A DNA stretch of 64,000 nt from Tilletia caries (Eukaryota > Basidiomycota > Exobasidiomycetes > Tilletiales > Tilletiaceae): the NCBI GenBank assembly GCA_032718865.1, contig JALUTQ010000018.1:558001-622000 (forward strand). The letters run 5' to 3'. Below are positions 21,605 through 33,115 of this stretch, piece by piece. The translations under genes were made by a program, and so were the position numbers. The notes below the pieces were generated by a model. That model was not told where the DNA came from. It was given only the letters and a program-made list of their open reading frames with translations, and did no database searches. The stretch's first letter is position 1. Each line of letters opens with the position of its first letter.

Positions 21605-22735
21605 TAAGGAAGAGCACGGAGTGCCCCGGAATTTCCGCACTCCGGGGAGGACCTCCGCAGCAATTCCGGGGCCTCTCAGGGCATTCCGCATTCCGGTTAA
21701 ATTACTCTTCTTTCGGGCGCAGAGCTCCGTATTCCGGGGAAAGATTCAAATTCGTACATCTGGAATTCCGGCTTCCGTCAAAATTTAGGCTTCGATCAAT
21801 TTTCGATTCCGCATTCCGCAGCTCCCGGAATGCGGAATTTCGCCGGATTCCGGGACTCTCCTCCGCAATCGCAAGATCATATGAAAACGAGTCGATGTTG
21901 TGAACATTCTACCACTATACTAAAAGGTGAGACCAGTCTCGACCCAAGTGTCATGGATGATGCATATATCCAACACTCCCTCTCATCATCATGACCCTTT
22001 TGGTCTGAGACGCGAGACCCCATAGGACTAGGGGTGAGACTCTTTCGGCCCGGAGTACCCGGAGCACGTGCTGTGGAAAACCCGACAAGCACCCGACAAG
22101 AAAATGGTCGGAAAAGAAATCTCGAGATACCGGGAATCGAACTCACGACAGAGTCGATCAGACTCTTAATCTGTTGTGAACATTCTACCACTATACTAAA
22201 AGGTGAGACCAGTCTCGACCCAAGTGTCATGGATGATGCATATATCCAACAGTCGACCCCTTTCTAAATCGGCTTTGTACTCGTCCACAGTCTACATTGA
22301 AGCTCTGCATTGGCCATTTGATGCCTCACTCGCGTCCATTTGCTCCTCTTCAAGCCTCATGTGTCCTGTTGAGACCACAAGACTGGGTCTCCTCATATGT
22401 GAAACTCGCCGGAGAGTCTCATTGATAAATGAAACCCCGAATGAGACCCCACATCACGTGAACCCCGGAATCTCCCGGAATCCGGCGGAATTTCGGGAGA
22501 ATGAGCTTGTCTAGCCACAGATTCCGCATTCCGCAAGAAAAGTCACGGCCAAAGCAAAATCCATTCCGCATTCCGGCTGAGCGGTATCAGGAAATTCCGG
22601 CTTCCTGCTTAAAAGGACTGAATTGACAAAAATTGAAAATTAGCATTCCGGGTTCCGGGTACCGCCGGAACTCTGCCCGGAGTGCCCCGGAATTCCTGCA
22701 AACCCATTCCGGGGTCTACTCCGTGCTCTTCCTTA
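21605..22735. mobile_element. hAT-like non-autonomous element inserted in Gypsy pol
   Basis: Perfect 18-bp inverted ends TAAGGAAGAGCACGGAGT with the 8-bp target duplication GATGACGA (21597-21604, 22736-22743). No transposase. Both sides are full of ATTCCGCATTCCG/GGAATNCGG words, a dense set of subterminal repeats as used by hAT transposases. Contains the miniature LTR element at 21896-22251, so the order of insertion is Gypsy, then hAT-like, then LTR. Confidence 0.9.
21896..22251 (-). mobile_element. miniature LTR retrotransposon (TRIM-type), 356 bp
   Basis: Two identical 80-bp LTRs (21896-21975, 22172-22251; TG..CA) flank a 196-bp interior, and GTCGA is duplicated at 21891-21895 and 22252-22256. 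On the minus strand a purine tract GATGATGAGAGGGAG precedes the 3' LTR. The interior starts right after the 5' LTR with GATTAAGAGTCTGATCGACT. Its complement reads like the anticodon arm of tRNA-Lys(CUU), i.e. a primer-binding site for a half-tRNA as in Copia-type elements. A B-box-like GAGTTCGATTCC follows. It encodes nothing and needs proteins from another element. A solo LTR of the family lies at 9526-9605. Confidence 0.92.
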
Positions 22736-25700
22736 GATGACGATGTATAAGCCAGTTGCCCGCAAGGTACGCCCGGTGGCCACGAATATCAGTGAGGACG
22801 ATCGGGTGAAGATCAACATTCCTCCCGACTTCGAGGACGACCTTCCTCAGGTCCCTTTCTCGGCTCCTCCCTTCGAACCTGGAAAGCGCCTCACAAAGGA
22901 GCGCCTTGACGAGCTCGATCTTGACCCAGACAAGATGCTCAACGAAGAGGAGAGAAAGATCCTGATTGCGGTGATACGGCAGAACGAGCTCGCTCTCGCC
23001 TTCGACGAGACGGAGAAAGGGGTCATTGATGCTGATATTGTTTCCCCCGTCAAGATTCCCGTGGTCGAGCACATGCCGTGGCATCACCGGAACATACCAA
23101 TCCCTGCCGCAATCAAGGAGGATGTCCTTCGTTTGCTTCAAGACAAAATCGATTCGGGGTTGTACGAACCGTCTTCAGCGGGATATACGAGCAAGTGGTT
23201 CGCCGTGGCGAAGAAGCAGAAGGGTCAATATCGTATTGTCTACGATCTACAGCCGCTGAACGGAGTATCGGCACGAAACCCAGGTCGCCTCCCGCAGATC
23301 GACGCCTTCGTTGGCGAACTCAGCGGCAAGGCTTGCATTGGAGCTTTGGACCATTTCTCGGGTTTCGATCAGGTTTGGCTTGCAGTGGACTCCCGCGACT
23401 TCACCACCTTCGAGACTGCCATCGGACGCCTTCGTCATACTCGCCTTCCTCAAGGGGGTACCAACTCATGCATCGTGTTCCACTACATCGTTGTTGCGGT
23501 TGTTGGGAGGGATGGTAAGGTGTATGTGGACGACACGTTCATTCCTGGTCCAGACTCTACATACGACGACGAGCCGATTTCCGAGAATGCCAACGTCCGA
23601 CGCTTCATCTACGAGTACCTCGTCAAGCTCAATCGCGTTCTGTTCCGGGTTGGGAAGGCTGGAATGACGATCTCCGCTCGGAAGATGTCGCCAATCCGAC
23701 GGACTGCTGAGGTCCTCGGGCAGGAAGTCAGTCCTGAGGGTCGTCGGGTTGCGAAGGGGAAGGTCGAGGCGATCGAGAAGTGGAGTCGATGTGGCTCGGT
23801 GTCCGAGATTCGGAGCTTTCTTGGGATCGCAGGTCAAGCAAGGGCTTGGATCCCGAACTACTCGACCCTCGTCAAGCCGCTCACAAACCTGACTCGGAAA
23901 GGAGTAACGTTCGCGTGGGGGACAGAGCAGCAAGAGGCCATGGACAAGATCAAGAAGTTCGTGGCCGAGCGGACGCACTTGGTCGAGCTCAAGTATGGAG
24001 AAGACATGTAGCCCATCAAGCTCGGGGTCGACGCAGGCCCGTTGGCATGTGGGTTCTGGCTCGGACAAGACGATGACGCAGGCGTGACACAGGTGGCGAG
24101 GTATGGCTCACTCCCTTTCAACGATCGCGAACAAGCCTACTCGCACGCAAAGCGAGAGCTGTATGCGATCTTCCGGGCCTTGAAGTTCTTCAGGCATTGT
24201 TATGTCATGCTCTTCGACCTTGTGATCCAACATGTCAAGGCGAAGGACAACGAGCTCGCTGATGGGCTATCTCGCAGGCCTCCTCAAGCTGGCGATGACT
24301 CGGTCACCGATGATGAGGAATGGCTAACAGATCGGCTCGAAGACTTGCCCTCGGCTGATGGACCTGGCGCAGAAGCAGGAGTCAACCATATGCACGCGGC
24401 TGTCTCATCTCTTTGTCCCTCCCCTTCCAGCTCGTTTCCTCCTTCTCTCTCTTCCCCATTTCCCATTCTTTCCCCTCTTTTGCTTGCAGACACAGAACCA
24501 GTCAGTCTCCTTGCCGTTCTCGCAGATGGGGGCGAGATCGACGCCATGGTGGTAGGGGAAGGCGGTGATTTGGTCAAGGAGCGAGTGTACACGGACGAGC
24601 ATCAGGAGATACTCGGCTTCCTTACCCTTGGCAAGAAACCCTCCGGCCTAGACGACTTCAATGCCAACAAACGATTCCTTAAAAGGGTCTCGAAGTACTT
24701 CGTTGCCGGCGGAACGCTGTGGAGGAAAGGAGGAGTTGGCGAAGCAGGTCGTTTGGTTGTGGATGGTGAAGAGGAGCAGAGGCGTTTACTGTCGGTGGCA
24801 CACGATGAGGCAGGCCATAAGGGTGTCGACTCGACGACGCGGGCGTTGGAAAAGAGGTATTTTTGGTCAACACTTTGGGCAAGTGTGAAGGAATGGGTTT
24901 CGTCTTGCGATGCCTGTCATAAGCGGGAGCGAGTCACAAACGAAACGTTGATTCGACCTACCATCCCGCCAGGCCTCTTCCAGCGCATCGGTCTCGACAT
25001 CACCTTTATGCCCAAAGCACTCGGTCGTCGCATTCCTGTGGTGGTTCGTGACGATTTGAGCGGTTGGATCGAAGCACGAGCACTCAAGAGGAAGACGGCA
25101 CCAGGAGCTGCTCGTTTCCTGGACGAGGACGTCTTTATGAGACATGGACTTCCGCTGCAGGTGACGACCGATCAAGGAACGGAGTTCAAGGGCGTTGTGG
25201 ATTACCTGCTCAAGAAGTACAAGATCGGCATTACTCGGACCAGTGCATACAACCCTCGAGCAAACGGAGCAGTGGAGCGTGGACATGGCCCTCTGAAAGA
25301 GGCCATCATTCACTGTGCTCGTTCCTTGGATCTTCCTTGGCCTCAAGTCGTGGAGGTCGCGTGCTGGATCGACAGGATTACTTTGCGGCGACAATACGGA
25401 CACTCGCCGTTTTTCCTACGTCATGCCCCTTGATCTTGCGGATCCCCTGCTGCTCGAGAGGTATCAGTCGATTGCGGATGCGGACGACGAGCAGGCGCTG
25501 TTGGTGATGATCGCGGAGCGTATCAACAAATTGGAGGCGCACAAGCTCATCGTCGAAATGGCACGGAAGTCCAAAGCTGATGCGCGAGCTCAGTCGTCGG
25601 CACATCGGAACCTGCAAGACGCTCTCGTTGAACCAGCTTTCACGAAAGGACAACGTGTTCTCGTTCGAAACCTCAAGGCGATGGAGTCTAAGGAGTCTGA

Positions 25701-25905
25701 GGTCAAGCTGCAGGACAAATGGCACGGGCCATATGCGGTTGTGTCGCGGGGAATGAACGGAGGCGTCTGGCTCCAGAACCTCGATGGCATTATGCTTCCC
25801 TCGCCCCTTCACCCGACGCACGTCAAACCCTATCGCCCACGGATCAAACACCTCTTGCTCCCTGAAGTCGCCACCACCAGCACAGTTTTCGTCGAGAACC
25901 CGTAG

Positions 25906-26673
25906 TTCTCTTCCTCCGTCGTGGGAGATGTGGTCGGCTGAGTGGTGCCGACAGGTGCTCACCAACAAAGCCTCGCAAACGCTGTGGATCAGCGTCGGAT
26001 TCGACGTCTCCTTTTTCTCATCTGGCTCAGGTCTCTCCCTCTCGCAGATACATGCCGTGTTGGACCTCCTCTCGGTCATGACCTCGGCGAACCTTCCACG
26101 CTCTGTCTTAGTTCTCTCTCATCCCCTTTCTCTCTCCCTTCGAGATCATTGCCATTCTCTGTCCTATAAGAAGGTCGCCCAACTGTACCTCTTCCAAGAG
26201 AATTCGGACAATTCATTCTTGTTTCCTTTGACTTCTCGTTCCCTTCCACACACTCGTTTGACCTCTCCTTCGATTCCCTCTTTTTCCTTCTTCTTCACTA
26301 CCATCGTTCAAGGTCTCGACCACAGCGCACCTTTTTTTCTTCTCTTCTCGACGTCTCTCGGCCGAGACCGCTCCCCAGCGCTGGCAGCTGGATGCCTGAA
26401 AATCGCCAAGTTCCAAACTCTGCTGCATGGACGCTGTGTTGTAATTGAGGGATCTGGAGGTGTTGTAACGAGCGATACAAAAAGAAATATTAACCCAGTC
26501 AAAATGAGATGCGGCACACTGCGCCAAAAGCCGGCCGCAAAAAGGAGACGTTTCGTGGGTCGAACACGGTAAAAAACGTGGATCGGCCCAGGAACATCCA
26601 CGTTTGACCCCGGACATCCATGTTTTTTTTTTACAGACGGTCAAGGTTGGCGGACGGCGGTGTACCACATCGG
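25906..26673. other. non-coding, possible 3' LTR of the Gypsy element
   Basis: Directly follows the integrase stop. A TATAAG at about 26164, pyrimidine-rich stretches and a TCTCGGCCGAGA palindrome at about 26355 would suit an LTR, but no second copy exists in the window. Ends in a poly-T run near 26623. Confidence 0.35.
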
Positions 26674-27316
26674 TAGTCTGGTCACACCAGACCGTCGCGC
26701 GCACGTGATGACCAAGGACTGATCCCGTGGAGACGGTCTGGACGCACTCGACCCGTTTTACTTAGTAACTGCCCCCATACAGAGGACCAACTTGTCGCAA
26801 ACCGCTCACACACCGCTCACACACAGACACCAGCAGAGCACAGCTCCGTCCATGTACCCTCCGTTGAGAGACAGATCGGCAGGAAGCATCCCTGACGCGA
26901 CAAGTCTTGCGTGGAGGCTGCAGTTGAGGGATAGACGTGGAACCACGTGGCAAACACGTGGGAGCGGCTCAGAGTGTACGTCTACTGTGTTGGATCGGGA
27001 ACGATCGGGCAGACTCATTCTTTTCTCGATTTTCTGCCCTTGACACAACTCACCATCAGACGCTTACTGCCTTATTGAACTATCTACAAACGCCCAGAGA
27101 AGGTTCCTTATGGATATCTGCTACTTCAGTGCAACTTTGAAGGGATCTGGTTGTGTTGTTGACTCGCTGTGGATGCGCGAAGGTGAGCTTCCAACAGTGC
27201 TGACGGAGCTTTGGTGGGGCAGTTACTAAGTAAAACGAGTCGAATGCGTCCAGACCGCGTACGCGGTATAGTGCTTCAGCTCATTTAGAGTTACAAGGTC
27301 TGGCGTGGCCAGACTA
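26674..27316. mobile_element. Mutator-like miniature element with long inverted ends
   Basis: Ends TAGTCTGGTCACACCAGACC and, inverted, TAGTCTGGCCACGCCAGACC. Further in, a second block of about 45 bp (CGGTCTGGACGCA..TTTTACTTAGTAACTGCCCC) matches in inverted orientation on both sides, so each arm is about 120 bp. The 10-bp ACCACATCGG is repeated at 26664-26673 and 27317-27326. Long inverted ends with a 9-11-bp duplication fit the Mutator (MULE) superfamily. No gene inside. Confidence 0.72.
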
Positions 27317-27742
27317 ACCACATCGGGCTCGTCTATTGGCCGACCCGTCGGCCCGGTACCCGAGAGGGCCCTTATCGCCCTCGCCCCCAATGCCACGTTT
27401 CATCGGTGATTAGGCGATCAGGACGCGCGTTAGCGCGATTTGACTACTACCTAGTGTATATAATAAAATCTGGCAAAAGGTGGTGACGAGGGCGGGACGC
27501 CGAGATGATCCGAGCGGGACTTCACGGAAGGTCCCGTTTCCACTGTCCACCAGCAGTGGTCCCGTGCATGCGTCGCACCGGGCAAGCTGGCCATTACAGT
27601 GGAGCGTAATGCATACAAACTGATTACAAAGTGTCGCACAACGCGTCGCGTGAAGAGAGTCGCGCTTACAGCTTCCATCCACCATCCTTCTCTCTTTCAA
27701 GCCCGCGATGTCCATTCTCCACAGGGCCACAGGGCTGTCAGC

Positions 27743-30700
27743 ATGACCGTCTTGCCTTTGCCTGCAGAGTTGGAGGTCGAGCGCTCCATGGATGGCGCTG
27801 CAAGCGTTGCCTTGGCAGCGCTGACGAGCGCTGAGGTGCTGGAAGAAGCAGCAGCACTTCGAAAACGGCTATGCGCGACCCATCTGGACAAAACACAAAG
27901 CGACTACGACAGCTACCTGGCGGAGTACGAGAAGTACTGCAACGACCGACAGCCGCCCATAGAGCCCTACCCCATCACCGCGTCCAAAGCTGCGCTCTTC
28001 ATCGATATGACAATGAAGCGCGAGCATGTGAGTAGCCCTTGACTTTGTTTCTCCCAGTGCCCACCACTCCACCAGAGTCCTAGAAGATGTGGACAACGAG
28101 CAGCAGTTCATTCATCATTGGATCATACTTTCGTCCGTCATGGTCAAGGCTGGATGCGAAGGGAAGGGGCAAGGGCGGTGGTAATGTGGTACCACGAGGT
28201 TGTCGAGCGTGAATGGTCTTCGAGCGTGATGGTCTCAATGCGTTCGGCTCTACAATCCCTGTGGCCTGTGGTTTCGGAGTTTTGGACACGCTCACACGCT
28301 GACAGCCTCTTTTCATTTGTCTGCAATCCATCTTTCTAGTATGTCAGCGGTCGAGGAGCTGGATCGAGCTCTGAGGCAAAGAAGACGATTGCAGGAACTC
28401 AGTTGGGGTACTCGGCCATCAAGCAGCGTATCAACGCGTTGGAATGGTTTCGAAAGGTCAATGAGGACGATTGGCGAGAGCATCCCGACTTTACTGCTAC
28501 ACGGACAAAGCTCCGTGACAATGCGACCATCAACTCGCTGGAGACTACCTCCAAGAACGACAAACACAACAGAGCGGGCGCAGGGCAAGAGCAAAAAGGC
28601 CCTCGGGTCTTCCTCTGGTGAGTACCAAGTCAACCTACTCTCTCCTGTGGCCTATTCCCTTGTCAGAAGACCGCAGAACAGCTAACCTCACCGTTGATAC
28701 TTGATGTGCAGCTACGCTTAGAAAAGAAGAGGTCTTGAAGTTGAGTGAGTGGGCGCTGGGACAAGGTCGTACACCAGCCAAGTTAGGCACCGCGGTACGA
28801 GATCGGTCTATGCTTTCGCTATCCTTGGCAACTGCGTTTCGAGGAAACTCTCTTCGCCAACTGGAGTGGTCCGATTTGTTCGTCCATCATGCAACTGTTC
28901 CTTCCCGTGGCGATGCGAATCCAATAAAGGCAAGCGCATCCTGGTGTGGTGTGGTGTGTTCTGCCTCTACTTGTACTGATCTAACACTCTTCCACACTCT
29001 CTCATCACTAATGGACTAATTCAGCTTCTAGCACTTCGCGCCGACAACAGCAAGACGAATCAACAGGGTCGCTTGGACGAGTTTGCCGCGGCGCGGCACA
29101 AAGACCCTCTTCGCTGTCCTGTCGGCGCGCTGGCGATGCAGGCGCTGTGGTCGATGCAACTTGGAAGCCGAGGGCGACCTACCTTTGCGCCCGACTTCAA
29201 GAGAAAGACCCACGGCAAGTACGGTTACAGGGAATGGTGGGGTTGGGTTGTCTTCCGTGGACGACATTCTGCATCAAGCAAAGAGATGAGCTACAAGAGT
29301 GAGTAGTTCTGCTGGAGCCGGGAGAATAGAGATTGTTGTGGATTGCCGATTGGGGTTGAGGTTTGGTTGGTAGGAGCTCCATGGTTGATGGTTGGAATAC
29401 TGTTTGGGATGAGGGTTGGGAGGGCGACACGCACGCACACATGCTGCTGTTATGGTGTTTCTCAATTTGACGAACGTTTCCTTCTCCCCAATTCATCAGC
29501 TCATGACGGCGCGGTGCGAACGATGTTTCGCCTCAACAATGTTGATGTGGGCAAGACCACACACGCAGGGCGTACCGCGGGAGCCATGCACGCTCGCTAG
29601 AACGGGGCCAGTGTTTCTGGAACGAAGGCGCTCGGAGGGTGGTCCAACGGTGGAGCGTTCCGGTCCTGCTACGATCGTTCGTTCCCCCTTGATGCGATTT
29701 GGGCGGTCGCTGGATTCAATGGACAGGACCTGGACTCGTACTATGTTGCCAGGGCCCACACAAGTAAGATCCCGCTCTCCATTCCTTCACGCTCGTCAAC
29801 TGCACAGTTCTAGGTTGCTGATCGTTGCTCTTCTCCTCTCCATCTCTCCACTTTAGAGCCTCCCGACGTCCTCCTTTCCCAGCTCTTTCCGTGGATCGAA
29901 GACGAGCGAGAGAAGCTCAAGGAGCGACGGACGGCCAACGAAAATGCGTCCGACTTTGCTCTCTCTGCCTTCTTGGATTGTTTCGAATGGTTCCGAGAGG
30001 TGCTGCTTCAGGATGCGGCGATTCTCAGCCAGCATCCTGCTTGGTCGACCTTCAAGCCCTTCGCAGCGTGTCCGACCTTCTCCAGTCCGCAGTTTCACGC
30101 GTTTGCAGCAGCTCTCAACACAGCAGTCAAGGCGGAGGACTCAGAGGCAGAGAGGCAGTTCTCGCAACTTCCACAGCAGCTCGGAGCCGGGGTCAAGCTG
30201 GCGCTCGCTGATATCAAGACCGGTTTTGAGCGCAGGGACATGGCGTTGAATCAAAAGCTCGACCTTTGTCTGCAGCTTCTTGTCTTTCAAAACCTCCCGA
30301 GTGATGCACGATATCATCAGCAGCCTGCCCCCCCTCTCTCCACCATCACCGCTTCTGCTGCTCGTCCTCTACTTTCGGTTTCCAACCAGAGTCTTTCCCT
30401 TTCGGCCGGTGTCGGCACCTCCAACTCCAAGGATGTGAGCAGCGCGTCAGCTGCACGTGCGCCGTCTTCCTTCAGCAGCGGCACCCTCAGCAGCAGCGGT
30501 ACAGCAAGCAGCTCCCGCGCCTCGGCATTGTGTTCCTCGATCTCAACCACCACCAGCAGCAGCAACTCTTCGCACCTTTCCTCTCGGCACCCGTCTGGGC
30601 ACGCAACAAACCTCAATGATGCTCCTCAGCAGCTCCTTTCTCCTTCTTCGGCTCCGCAGCTCTCTTCTCCTCCCTTGCCGTCTTCGATTTCGGCTCCTTC

Positions 30701-31452
30701 TTCCCCCCGGAACCGTCCTGCGCAACGCCGCACCCGCCATCACCGGTCCAACCCCTCCCATTTCCCCACCCGGGCCGATCCACCCGACCATCTTCGACCA
30801 GTCCTGCTTCAGCCCTCAGTCTGTCGCTCTCCTGGCCGACTTCATAACGGCCTCGGCCTCCTCCATCGCTGCCATCTCCAGCGCCTCTCCACCCTCAGCT
30901 CCGGCTCCTCAGTCCTCTAGCGGCACTGCCATCTCAGGCGCACAGCAGGAGAGGATTCAGGAGTTGAAGTTGAAGGAGGAGGAGCGATGGGGAAAGCAGA
31001 AAATGGATGCGAACGAGCCATGGCAATACGACGTCAACAGGGACACGGTCTTCCCCTCGTACCAATTTCGTCCAAGTCCTTCGGTGCGAGACGTGTGGGT
31101 GGAGTACAGCATAGGCGTGAAGGGTAAGTTCGGAACGCGGTGCATGGAGGAGATGTGGGGGACGGTGTGGAGATCTGCGCCGGGCATGAAGCAGGAGTGG
31201 AGTCGTCGGCGAAAGGTTATCGAATTGATCGAGGAGATCACTCGGTCTCGCCCGGCGTGGAAGCAAGAACACGCGCTCAGATTCTTTGAGGCGTGCTACG
31301 GCGGCTACAGCGCGAGAGGTCTCTCCGACTGGCTCTCGAAGACATCTGGCTTCAAACGCAAGCGCGCCGACGTCGACCACGGGCGACATCAACAAGACAC
31401 GACGTCAGCTCGGGATGTGATCATGGGACGGCTTCGTACATGGTTGCCCTAG
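27743..31452 (+). pseudogene. Crypton-type tyrosine recombinase with GCR1_C domain (decayed)
   Basis: A multi-exon reading. Exon pieces include 27743-28028 (N-terminal helical region), about 28350-28620 (GYSAIKQRINALEWFRKV), 28720-28928 (first catalytic Arg in ATAFRGNSLRQLEW), 29037-29300 and 29500-29770. The last piece holds THAGRTAGAMHAR and, beyond an in-frame TAG at 29598-29600, ALGGWSNGGAFRSCYDRS with the candidate nucleophilic Tyr. A long Ser-rich linker follows with a frame change between about 30600 and 30920. A GCR1_C DNA-binding domain (about 30990-31340, WVEYSIGVKGKFGTRCMEEM, then WRSAPGMKQEWSRRRKVIE) ends at 31452. The domain pair recombinase plus GCR1_C defines fungal Cryptons, which move by site-specific recombination. 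Nonsense and frameshift make it inactive as read. Element borders not found. Confidence 0.78.
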
Positions 31453-32900
31453 CTCCAACATCAAGCAGTTGCTCACTTGCTTTTTGTTCTGAATCTTGAT
31501 CTCCATCTCTCTTCACCTTCTCTCTTCTACGATCGCCCGCTCTTTCTCGCATGTAAATTGTAATCGATCGACTCGACGCCATGTATAGGTCTAGCTGCGG
31601 GCTAATGGGAAGGATAGGGATGCCGGATGTTAAATCAGCTCGCAAGTCCAAATGCATGACTTCCCTTTGAGCTATCATCGCCCCTGGCCTGCAGAGTGCC
31701 AGAGAGTAGAGATGAAGTGAGGATGGTGGGAGACGATGGTCAAACAATGCTGGAAGAAGGAGGCAACCACATCCTCTTCTTCCCGTCCTCCCATCCTCTC
31801 AAATCCAGCATCGAGATTCGCGCGTGTCGACTGTCATAGGCCTTTAGGTAGGCGTCCTGAATCCTGATTGAGCTTGGTAAGCCCTGAGGGAATAAGACAT
31901 CGAGAGAGAATAAGACATCGGAAGTGGAATTTGGAGACATCAGCAGGGAACAGGATCAGAAAAGCAGTCAGCCGAAGCCAGCGTAGCAGATGCAGACGGC
32001 GCGCAAAAGGATCATGTATGGTGCTATGCTGTGATCTGGAAGAAAATGAGCCGTCATTCACCAATAGTGCCATGCGAGTGTGCGAGTGTACCGCGTGTGG
32101 GACGTGGGCAACGTCGACCATATTGCGTACAACGTATGCAATCTGCTCAATGGCTCAACCTCAAAAAAGTAAGGACATCAGTCTGTCATCACTCATAGCA
32201 TCCGCACTCTGAATAGAAAATTTCCCTGAACGTTGAAGCTTCGATATCGTTGTGTGCGCACTGTTTAGACGGGAGGAAGTGGTGTGGAATTGATCAGTGC
32301 CGACACATCAGACAACAGACTACATGCGGCCAAAAACCACAACTTCTGCTCACTCACGAACGAGAACGAGTCTAAGGACGTTGGGCGCCTGAGAGCCGAG
32401 CATGCAGACCTGTTCGAGGTAGAGAAATAGGGGAAGCAGAATCAGTGACATTGAAAGATTTCTGAGCCACGGTTAGGACGCTTACTCACCATGTATGGTC
32501 CAAACACACGCACTGTCGGCCGTCAGACGCCGATTCGCGACACGCGCACAGCACAGGAAGGGCAGAGAAGAGATGTGGATTGCGAAGCTGTTGAAAGAAA
32601 GGTGTTTGATCAGTAGTCGTGGAGAGGACGGACAGTTGGAGGGAGTGAGGGAGAGTATTCACCTATTACAGTGTCCTATTGGCCGTCAGCTACAGCAGAG
32701 AGCTTGCTCAACTATCCTCCTTAAATTTCTGCGGCGGCGGATAGGAAAGGAACCATCAGCTTGTCAGCTGGTCCCAGCTTGGTAACCACTTCCTTTGCTA
32801 TCCAATCATGGTGATGTGCTGCTTTGTTGACCAAGCGGTGGTGACCAGCACGCTCACGTTAGGGGTGTTCATATATTGCAATAAATTGAGACCGACATCA
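31453..32900. other. non-coding, exon-like fragments not assigned
   Basis: Short open pieces with possible splice sites exist on both strands (for example RVYRVWDVGNVDHIAYNVCN near 32085-32150 on plus) but none reaches a recognisable domain. No gene is called. Confidence 0.35.
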
Positions 32901-32908
32901 ACTTTCCC

Positions 32909-32985
32909 TCATAGTTCAGCGGTTAGTGATGCAGCTTGCGATTCTGCAAGCCTACGGTTAGATTCCCTCCTTGATCATCCTTTTT
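32909..32985 (+). tRNA. tRNA-like sequence, probably degenerate or SINE head
   Basis: Reads TAGTTCAGCGGTTAGTG (A-box like), a hairpin GCTTGC-GATTCT-GCAAGC, then GGTTAGATTCC (B-box with one mismatch) and, downstream, a T-rich run that could end pol III transcription. The anticodon loop is not seven bases and the acceptor ends do not pair, so it is not a functional tRNA as read and no anticodon is assigned. Confidence 0.4.
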
Positions 32986-33115
32986 TCTTTTCTTTTTTCC
33001 TCTTTTTTCGACTTGGTCGCTAAGTTAGGACACCAGTCACCATTTTTTCTTGCAGGTTAGAGTTAGCGCGTAGCGGGCAGGATTAGACATGATCGCAATC
33101 ACTGCTACCATGGGG

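Larger units (their letters stand above)
21190..25905 (+). mobile_element. Gypsy-type LTR element, 5'-truncated, interrupted
   Basis: Contains, in order, part of an aspartic protease, reverse transcriptase, a reduced RNase H, H2C2 zinc finger and DDE integrase. gag and the 5' LTR are missing. A 1131-bp hAT-like element splits protease from RT. Deleting it and one 8-bp repeat joins the two frames exactly. A 3' LTR may lie in 25930-26600 but cannot be confirmed without its partner. Confidence 0.82.
21202..25905 (+). pseudogene. Gypsy-type pol (protease end, RT, RNase H remnant, integrase)
   Basis: 21202-21604: C-terminal half of a retropepsin (HLYVVEGPSYELLLGRPW); the catalytic Asp lies in the lost part. 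22744-24011: RT with conserved blocks (YRIVYDLQPLNGV, then LPQGGTNSC, then KVYVDDTFIP holding the YVDD centre). A TAG at 24009-24011 stops the frame, which otherwise continues in phase into RNase H (GVDAGPLACGFWLGQ, KRELYAIFRALKF). RNase H lacks the block with its third acidic residue and jumps to HVKAKDNELADGLSR. The integrase has H2C2 (HDEAGHKG..CDACHK) and DDE (LDITFMP, TTDQGTEF, NGAVERGH, D-to-E spacing 35). At about 25430 the frame shifts by one at a T5 run and ends with a chromodomain-less tail (HGPYAVVSRG, HPTHVKPYRPR) at 25905. Not functional as read. Confidence 0.87.

Noticed and set aside
22110..22190. A tRNA gene inside the miniature LTR element
   Set aside because: Only an anticodon-arm complement and a T-arm-like word are present; acceptor and D-arm are missing, so it fits a primer-binding site better.
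26308..26704. Small minus-strand frames
   Set aside because: Lie in a probable LTR and an inverted-repeat arm; no domain.
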